From contig JAPMAC010000207.1 of the NCBI GenBank assembly GCA_028671895.1, forward strand, positions 1,798,001 through 1,862,000: DNA of 64,000 nt. Reading direction: 5' to 3'. Source of the DNA: Oenanthe sinensis. Taxonomy: Eukaryota; Streptophyta; Magnoliopsida; Apiales; Apiaceae. Of the stretch, positions 56,916-64,000 are shown one piece after another. How positions within the stretch are numbered: the stretch's first letter is position 1; each line of letters opens with the position of its first letter. The notes beneath the pieces were generated by a model that ran no database searches, was not told the origin of the DNA, and saw nothing but the letters and a program-made list of their open reading frames with translations. The translations under genes and the position numbers were made by a program.

Positions 56916-59236
56916 TCATTTTTCTCCATCCTCCAAAAGTTTCAACTCTTTGCGCCAATCTTCTAACTTAGCCAGCTTTACCAATTGTTCTGGTTTCAGT
57001 TCTCCTTGAACATTTTTCTGCTTTTGGGCTTCTGCCAAACGTATCTGGAAAAAAAAAGGGGCTCAACTAAAATATTGTTAATATTTTAAGAGAATTTGAC
57101 ATATGCTTTTAGGATTTTCTAATTCTGGTTAAATAGCACTAAAGTCCAAAATCAAATTCTCTCATGTACTCAAATAGATCCTCTCTAACAATCATATAAT
57201 ATAAATGTATCAACTATAAGCTAGTCGACTAAATTAAACTTGTATCATATAACATATATTTACCAGTCTAAATCAAATTCTCTCATGTACCCATATAGAT
57301 CCTATCTAACAATCATATAATATAAATGTATCAACTATAAGCTTGTCAACAAAACTGAACATATGTTCACCAGTCTTCAGGCAGAGCGACCAATATATGA
57401 ACTTATAACACACTGTTCATTACCACGTATGCAACATCTACATTTGAGCGGAAATGATATCTATACAAACTAATTATTAACATGTAGAAGTAAGTTTTTG
57501 TAGGAGATGTGATATTCATGATGCAACCTGGCCACGGGTACCTAGACCCTGTAAATATGTCATCTGACAACTATAGTTTAAAATTGGTATACCACCACTA
57601 AAAATTTGACACATGCAATTTTAATAGGGTTCATTTTTTAAGTAGCAAGGGCATCAGGGATTTGAAAACACTTGTATATATTACCAATTTACATTGTGAG
57701 AGAAACAAGCTCCACACAGTCGAACAAAAAAAAAAGGTTCATGTTTGAGTTGATGACATATCCAGTGCCAAAACACACATAACCTATTATTCTCCTTGGG
57801 AGTGACAAATTTGCAAGAAAAAAAGCATATACACTAAAACTGCACAAGGAAAGCACACATTTGTTTTAGAGATAGCACACAAACAAAGATTGTGATTATT
57901 TCAAAGAAGATATCACTAGTGGGTGTTACATGCATAAAGTATTTACCTTCTTTTTTAATGCTCGGATTTTTTTATCGATATCAGGAACAGGATCTTCTGA
58001 ACCCAAAGGCTCTACTGGATTTGGCGGAAAAATAACCGCAGACGAATTTGTAGCAATATTTAAATTGTTCAACTCCGAGGTTACCACCTCAACAGACGGT
58101 GCTTGATTTGAATCTTCAACAGATGAAACGTCATCTTTGTTCAAATTCTTATCAAGGGAAGCCTGCTAGAGTAACAAGTGAAATTTAATATCGGGATGTA
58201 AACACAAGTGTACGACGTAATGTTCAGATGAAATTGGTTCGTCGGACAAAAAGTATACACAACTTCTTTATATACAAACACATACAGCAACTATTAATTT
58301 CTGCTACTAGTTCACATTTTTAAATGTTTCTTATTTTTCACAACTTATTTCAATCCATTTTTTTTCAATTAATTATAATATAATCGGCCTTAGAATGATT
58401 TTCATGGACCTGTGTGTCACCCTCAGGTTGTAACCTAAGGTTAGAATGATTCCTTGTGTAAATCCAGAGGGGTACAAATTTAAAAGTTCGAACAAGCGCA
58501 AGAGTCATTTTTAGGTGCAACTACAAAATATAAACAAGATGTGCATTCTATCATTGTCAAATTTAAAACTAGTGAACATAATTCTAATGTGTATGTATAC
58601 ACTAAACGAAACATATTGCTTCAAACAATTAACAATATAAAAGAACAAGACATTATGTCAAACATAATAGAAAACTAAAACACCAATCATAATCAACCAA
58701 TTCTAACAACTTAAACGAGATTATTGTTGTATTCGTGGTTGTTAATATATTTAGGGGTAATTTAAGTCTTCGAGCATAAAATTGCAAGCTTTAAGCTTTC
58801 CGTAAAGTCACAATATACCTGTAAACGCTTTTCCTTCTTTCGTTCATTTCGTTTAGCAGCCTTGGTCTTGGGTTTCGTATCCGATATTGGATCACAACCT
58901 GGCGGCATTCCCTCTAAAGACTCCATCTCCTTCTTCCACTAACCTCGATAAATCATAAAACATACACAAATCATAACCCACATAAAAATCTTCTAAATTC
59001 AAATTCATCTACTAATACTAATCACAACCCACATTACAAGAGAGAGAGAGACATACGAGGGCGCCTTTGGATTGATAAATAGCCACTTCATCTTGAGGAA
59101 CATAACCAGCCCTAATTCTGATGGGTTTACGGAGAGTACCGTCGGGTCTTCGGGTCGGGCCGACTATTCGCTCTCCTTCTTTGAGGGTTTTACTCACTTG
59201 GGCTGCTAACTTGTTCGCCTCTTCTTCTCTCGCCAT
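56916..59236 (-). CDS. PYM: PYM, partner of Y14 and Mago, 4 exons, 215 aa
   Basis: On the minus strand the exons are 59236-59057, 58938-58819, 58165-57947 and 57044-56916, with GT-AG borders and phase 0 at every junction (180, 120, 219, 129 nt). Exon 1 carries the Mago-Y14 binding block (SKTLKEGERIVGPTRRPDGT, then IRIRAGYVPQDE), nearly invariant in the family. Exon 2 has a GMPPGCDP block and a Lys/Arg-rich stretch (KAAKRNERKKEKRL). Exon 3 is acidic and less conserved. Exon 4 (LAKLEDWRKELKLLE) is the C-terminal helix region. PYM removes exon junction complexes from mRNA and contacts ribosomes in the cytoplasm. The length is close to plant relatives (about 200 aa). The exon 3 acceptor is a TAGCAG tandem site. 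Confidence 0.94.
57150..57391. repeat. Tandem duplication in PYM intron 3, period about 121 bp
   Basis: ATCAAATTCTCTCATGTAC and ATCATATAATATAAATGTAT each occur twice about 121 bases apart, with few differences. The duplication is fully intronic. Confidence 0.85.
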
Positions 59237-59401
59237 ACCCAACTTTTCTCGATACGATACACACAATTACACACACCAGTCACCACCACCTAAACGTGAA
59301 TTAATTTGGTTTGAGGGAGTGTAAAGTAATTGTAATGGCTAAATGTAAAGCTAGTGTTTTTTTAAGTATAAATAAATAAATAATTTTTGATACAATTATC
59401 A
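59237..59401 (-). promoter_or_regulatory. PYM 5' flank
   Basis: Only about 165 bp separate the PYM start codon from the target duplication of the fold-back element. No clear TATA box is seen, so the promoter may extend into the element. Confidence 0.4.
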
Positions 59402-59410
59402 TTTTGTTTA

Positions 59411-60191
59411 GGCTTATTTATATTTGGCCCTCAAAGGATATCAATTTGTACACATAAATCTTTAAAGAAAATTTCCCTATCATTTTACCCTCCAAGTGAG
59501 ATTTGTATATTTTAACATTTTATATATTTTCTTCTAATATTGTCATCAAGGGTTAATGTGTCTGTGACTGTATAGCAAAAGTGTTCGTTAATGATTTTTT
59601 TAATAAAAAAAATAGATTAATTTTTTCCGTTTCAAATCTAATGACTACTCATAAAATGGAAAAAAATTATAATGAATTGACCGTATTTAAACTCAGAAAG
59701 TGACATTTTTGAGATGTAATAAATTAGTATTAATGATATATTTTTTGTTATTACATTAGTTTGCTTTCATACATAAAGGTAAAATTAAGGAAGTATAGGT
59801 ACCTCAAATAAGTTAGTATACATATTTACAAATATGAATACATATATAACGTGAGTTTTAAAAAATATATGCACTATTAACATTTAACTATGTCATTATA
59901 AAATAATAATAAACAATTGAATAAGATTAGTTAGAGACAACCGAATATTAAATATATTGGAAGAAAATATAGGAAAATATGCACACAAAAATATCATTGA
60001 TGAACACTTTTGCCATTAAAGTGTACGATCACAGACACATTAACCCTTAAGGATAATATTGAAAGAAAAATACGAGTAAAGTGTTAAAATGTACAAATCT
60101 CATATTTGTAGGGTAATAAGATACAAAAGTTTTCTTCAAGGGTTTATGTGTACAAACTAACAAACTTTGAGGATCAAAATATAAATAAGCT
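59411..60191. mobile_element. Long-inverted-repeat element (MULE-type MITE) with 9-bp target duplication
   Basis: The arms of about 200 bp (59411-59610 and 59990-60191, inverted) start GGCTTATTTATATTTGG and AGCTTATTTATATTTTG. They share blocks such as TTTGTACACATAAA, GAGATTTGTA.ATTTTAACA and AAGGGTTAATGTGTCTGTGA. TTTTGTTTA flanks both ends (59402-59410 and 60192-60200). A 9-bp duplication with long terminal inverted repeats is typical of Mutator-like elements. The 380-bp centre has no transposase, so it is non-autonomous. Confidence 0.85.
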
Positions 60192-60200
60192 TTTTGTTTA

Positions 60201-60619
60201 TGTTAAAATTACGGTGGCGTTTAGACTTTTTATAAGTATAGTTTATAAATCGAAAGATATATATAGTTTTTAGTTAAATTACAATTTAAGTATAATAAAT
60301 TTTATAGCATAGACTATTTATTATAATTCCTGATTATTGAATTTTTTAAAGTAATCAAATTTCATGTTTCTTAAAATTTAAAAGGAAAAAAAGGATAATG
60401 TAAAATAAAAGAAACTTCTCACCCTCTCATTTTTATGATTTGTGGTTAATTTTCTTCTTCTTCTTTTTTTCCCGTGTTACTTAACCTTCTAACATCAACC
60501 AAATTTCTTCATATATCGCAAATAAGGAAAGTGGTTAAATTTCTCCAAAACACGAAGCACCCCTTTACTCTTATTATTTCGGATAATAACTTCTTCACAC
60601 TTCTTTCATTAAAAACTAT
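60201..60619. other. Spacer between the fold-back element and the duplicated repeat
   Basis: AT-rich, with a CTT-rich stretch at 60449-60466. No gene was recognised; the 65-codon frame starting at 60474 has no family features. Confidence 0.4.
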
Positions 60620-61965
60620 AATAAACCAAGCCCATAATTTGACGTATATCGGACTCAACAATCTATCATAGGTCAATTCAAAAGAACTAGCAAATTACTA
60701 TACATTAGTTGTTAGGAATCATGTAGTATGATGATAACAAATTATTTAGAATTATAAATTTGATCTTAATCTTGTAACTGATCAATGTTTATATGATTTA
60801 AAAATATCCATTGACTAGGGAACCATCTATCAGTTGAAGTTGTTGTTAATCAATTGATAAATTGGATTGTAATAGTTGATTCAGAGTTCTTTTCTTATCA
60901 ATTGATTGTCATATTTCGATGGATGTAATGTACTAGTCAACTGATGTTTATTGGCTTCGATTGATAGCTCTTCGACGGATGTGAAGAATGGATGACAAAG
61001 TGTAAATATTTTAAGTCAGAATTCTCACAAATGAAGTGATCAACTGATAAAGAAGTCAATGGATATGGATACTGTTTGATGGATGAAAGTCAACTAAAGT
61101 CAAATCAATGTATCACCATCAACGGATGAATACATCAAGACAATCAACGAATGAAAGAACAATCGATGTATAAGGGATCAATGGATATTCAAATATCCAT
61201 TGATACATCAATTGATCAATGGATAACCTATCCATCGATGAATAAGTAAAGAATGATCGATTGATAAGCTTCACAACAATTATCAATTGATCAAGATTTC
61301 CCAAAACAGTTAAAGACAAATGGAATGGAATTTTTTCAAGAGTCTGAATCAATGGAAGACAGTCATGTCAGGACTGTAAATACTTTCAAAGGAACACAGT
61401 CTTTAAGGAGAAGATCAAGACAAAGGATTTTCCAGAACAAGGCAAAGTCCAATGAAGACTATGAAAATAACTACATTCTATTTTAATGTAAACATTGTAA
61501 AATGTATTTTATACATTTATCAGTCGATAGAAAATAGAAGTAGAAAATGGAATGCTATGTATAGTTTAGCAGTTCATTGTAGCAAGGTGTAGAAGTTGTA
61601 AAACAAGAACTCAAGAAAAGCTTAGTAAGAGATAACAAATATTTATAGTGCTTTTCTTTATTCAATTTACATATTGTAAGCAACTTGGTTTTAGGACCAA
61701 GGTTATTTGAAAGCAAAATATTCACTAGTGGAAAACCAATCCACTAGTAATTTTTAAAGATCTAATTTCAAATAGTTAGTTTAATTTTTTTTGATCCTCT
61801 TTCATAATTTAATATCTCAAACACTCAAACACTCTTGAATATAAACTTAAATCTACAAGAATTTCTCTTAATTCTTAAGTTTGTATTCGACCCCCCATTT
61901 ACAAACTTGTACTAAGGGAAATAACATTAGTTGTTGACTTATTCTTAAAGAGACCTCAAATATAC
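60620..61965. repeat. Dispersed repeat copy 1, interrupted by the SIRE solo LTR
   Basis: 60625-60709 (CAAGCCCATAATTTGACG, ATAGGTCAATTCAAAAGA) joined to 61932-61965 (TTGACTTATTC, AGAGACCTC) parallels 62105-62235. The repeat family was not identified. Confidence 0.6.
60710..61926 (+). mobile_element. Solo SIRE-like LTR with target duplication TTAGT
   Basis: The 1217-bp LTR starts TGTTAGGAATCATGTAGTAT and ends GGGAAATAACA. It closely matches the LTR at 15771-16988 in inverse orientation. TTAGT flanks both sides (60705-60709 and 61927-61931). There is no internal sequence, so it is a solo LTR. It contains about twenty ATCAATTGAT-type motifs between 60780 and 61290. Confidence 0.95.
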
Positions 61966-62084
61966 TCTTTCTACTCGATATTGTATGTTACAAATAACCC
62001 ACTTTATTAGATCGACGTCCTCGTCGAATCCACATACAAACTTACCGAACCCGGGCAGTGTCTCTGCTTTTTGGGTCGAGCATG

Positions 62085-62235
62085 ACTATGATACCATTTC
62101 TAACAACTCAAGCCCACAATTTGATGAATACCGCACCCAACAACAACCCACCATAGGTTAGTACAAAAGAGTAAGCAATTTGGTATATATTTGTTGTTGA
62201 TAGTCCATCTCAAAGAAGACCCTCCAAGAAACCAC
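62085..62235 (-). repeat. Dispersed repeat copy 2, possible LTR end with primer site
   Basis: It is the second copy of the sequence around 60625. On the minus strand its left border reads GTTGTTAGAAATGGTATCATAG, which resembles an LTR end followed by a methionine tRNA primer site. The interior that should follow to the left is not recognisable as coding. Confidence 0.4.
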
Positions 62236-62237
62236 AC

Positions 62238-62450
62238 GTGTACGATTTGATTGAAGGCCAGAATAACCCAGAAAAATGTTCGAGGTACGGGAGGAATCAT
62301 GTAGAAAAGGACTATCGATGGAACACGGGTGCACATTTTCACTGCAGAGAAATTGGACATAAAATTTCTACATATGCCAACAATCCACCACCAATAAAGG
62401 AAAATGATGCAAATAAGGATCTTGGATCGAATGCTAGGCACACATATTGA
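62238..62450 (+). pseudogene. Gypsy-type gag zinc-knuckle fragment
   Basis: The 70-codon run has two decayed CCHC knuckles: CSRYGRNHVEKDY, then FHCREIGHKISTY followed by ANNPPP. Several Cys are replaced by Tyr or His. The order and the Pro-rich end match Gypsy gag C-termini. It is isolated from any protease or polymerase. Confidence 0.65.
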
Positions 62451-62597
62451 TTTTTTTTATAATCATTCGAAAAACACAATTAAGGTATGATTTCTTTTTT
62501 AATGTGTAGCTTATTTCTTTTTATTTGAGAATTTGGGGACCAAATTCTTTTAAAGAGGGAAGCATGTAATAATCCAATATTTTATTTATTTAGTTTA

Positions 62598-64000
62598 TTA
62601 ATTATTAATATTAGATATTAGAAGAATTTTTACACAAGAACAAGGGGCATTGAATGCATGGTAATCTAATTCCCATATTTCGAAGATAATGTTGTATAAT
62701 GTCATATCACTCTCCACGATATTTAAATCATTGACTATAGATACTTGGACCGTTTTAGCAAGTAAAGACACACAATTATTTTGAACAACTCTCATACCAT
62801 TTCTCTCATTTGTAAAGTATCGGACCCCGTCAATTAGATATCCGTCATAAGTCAAAACAAAAAATAATGATTTTCTAGCTAGCCATCCTATTGTCTCCTA
62901 AACACCTTTGTCATTCTCTATCATTTCATTACTAACATACACACTTTGTCATAAACAAAAATATAATTAAATTTCATATTCCTACCAAGGTAGTAAAATA
63001 CACACAAAAGAAATAATAATAAAACTAAAGTTTTTTTTAAAAAAATAATCAGTAAAAAGCCGATTTTATCCTCATGAGTCAATGAACACTTTTTTTTCCC
63101 CTCGGTGGATTTTATCTAGATATTACTTATGCATTCTATGAAAATGCATATATTAAATTAAAAGTCACAAAATAAATACTTATGAAAACAAGAATGAAAT
63201 TACGAATAATAAATTATGACATAATATATGGATACACTTCAGGGTCGTTTATAAGGACGTGTAGATGAGTTTCATCTCGCTCTTTTTCTTTTACTACTTT
63301 CATTGTCACAACAAATAATGGACCACTTAGCTTCCCTGCATCTTTTCGAAGACCGATAATGGTGCAACTCTCCTTAACAAACTCTTAGAAGAATTCTAGT
63401 AATTCTTCTCCAAGATAGCTTTCTGCTATACAACCTTCGGGATAATAACGGTTTCACACATAACTCTTTAACACATTATTAAACCGTTAAAATGCAAACA
63501 TCCATCTATAAAATACCGGTCCACATAACCTTAATTCATGAACTAAGTGGACTATGAGATGTATATTATTTCAAAAAAAATGATGCATGAAAAACTTTTT
63601 CTAGCTCCACAAAGTTACTATCATATCTGCCTGCAATTTATATAATTTCGATACGTCTACGACTTTGTTACACAAAGCATTAAAAAGAAACAAAATCTTA
63701 TTATTGTGAGCCTAACATTTTTTAGAAATACGAAATGAATTGCAACATGAAGTAATTGTTAGAGGAGGATGTGGCGGTCATGGGACTTCATCCTAAACAT
63801 CTTTAAGTCATCCATGCAAACACCGTTTTTTATGTTCGACGCATGTCCATAGAGAAGTTTCATAAACATGAATGATGATAACATTTTATTTTTCTCTTCC
63901 TTTGATAAAGTAAAAGCCATAGGAGGCAGGTAGGTTTTCTTTTCTCCAACTTGTGGAGCTAAATCAACCATAACCCCTATTTTGATCATGTCAAGGTGAG
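62598..64000 (-). pseudogene. CACTA (En/Spm) transposase C-terminal part, decayed
   Basis: On the minus strand from the right edge: LPPMAFTLSKEEKNKMLSSF and LKMFRMKSHDRHIL (63989-63759), the stretch leading into the DUF4218 domain. Broken DUF4218 pieces follow (63700-63240; ELEKVFHASFF, LYSRKLSWRRITRILL). Then comes a DUF4216-type piece (62855-62598; GVRYFTNERNGMRVVQNN, FEIWELDY). The order TNP2-like, DUF4218, DUF4216 is that of the En/Spm TNPD-like ORF. Many stops are present. The N-terminal transposase would lie beyond the right edge. Confidence 0.85.

Overview
The window is plant nuclear DNA, most likely from a eudicot. It has three spliced protein genes with short exons and GT-AG introns, AT-rich spacers, and a large load of LTR retrotransposons plus DNA transposon relics. 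The exact species cannot be read from the sequence. A SIRE-type Copia family with clusters of short ATCAATTGAT-like motifs recurs through the window.

Layout. (1) 1-16988 is a nested stack of Copia elements. A minus-strand SIRE-like element (5' LTR 15771-16988, gag and protease going left) was split by two plus-strand insertions of another Copia family. One is A1, entering from the left edge with its 3' LTR at 2971-4522. The other is A2, 6351-15094, complete with two almost identical LTRs. A1 carries a solo LTR (1230-2772) in its RNase H region, with a perfect target duplication. (2) 17785-21372 is an MSI1-type WD40 histone-binding gene (6 exons). (3) 22550-28700 holds the 3' part of a second SIRE-like element with a long coiled-coil extra ORF, then a gag remnant of another Copia element. 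(4) 29102-36906 is a pair of 778/779-bp direct repeats, read as LTRs, around a non-coding interior with arrays of a ~28-bp repeat: a candidate non-autonomous element. (5) 37582-48015 is a Ty3/Gypsy element of the Tat type with target duplication CAAAT, two RNase H domains, an antisense ORF and tandem repeats in its 3' untranslated part. (6) 49212-52856 has a Stowaway MITE, then the MRT4 ribosome-assembly gene (8 exons) with a promoter typical of ribosome-biogenesis genes. (7) 56916-59236 (minus) is PYM, partner of Y14 and Mago (4 exons). Directly upstream of it lies a long-inverted-repeat MULE-type element. (8) 60201-64000 has a second SIRE solo LTR with target duplication, a degenerate gag zinc-knuckle fragment, and the C-terminal part of a CACTA (En/Spm) transposase.

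The three host genes are housekeeping genes with no operon-like relation: chromatin assembly (MSI1), 60S ribosome maturation (MRT4) and exon-junction-complex recycling (PYM). All transposon coding regions visible here carry stops or frameshifts. The best leads for something undescribed are the SIRE-family motif clusters that extend into coding sequence, the almost open extra ORF at 22550-25109, the antisense gene inside the Gypsy element, the repeat-filled non-autonomous element at 29102-36906, and the fold-back element in the PYM promoter.

No tRNA, rRNA or CRISPR features were seen. Exon borders were set by eye from GT-AG sites, reading-frame continuity and recalled family sequence, and were not aligned to transcripts.
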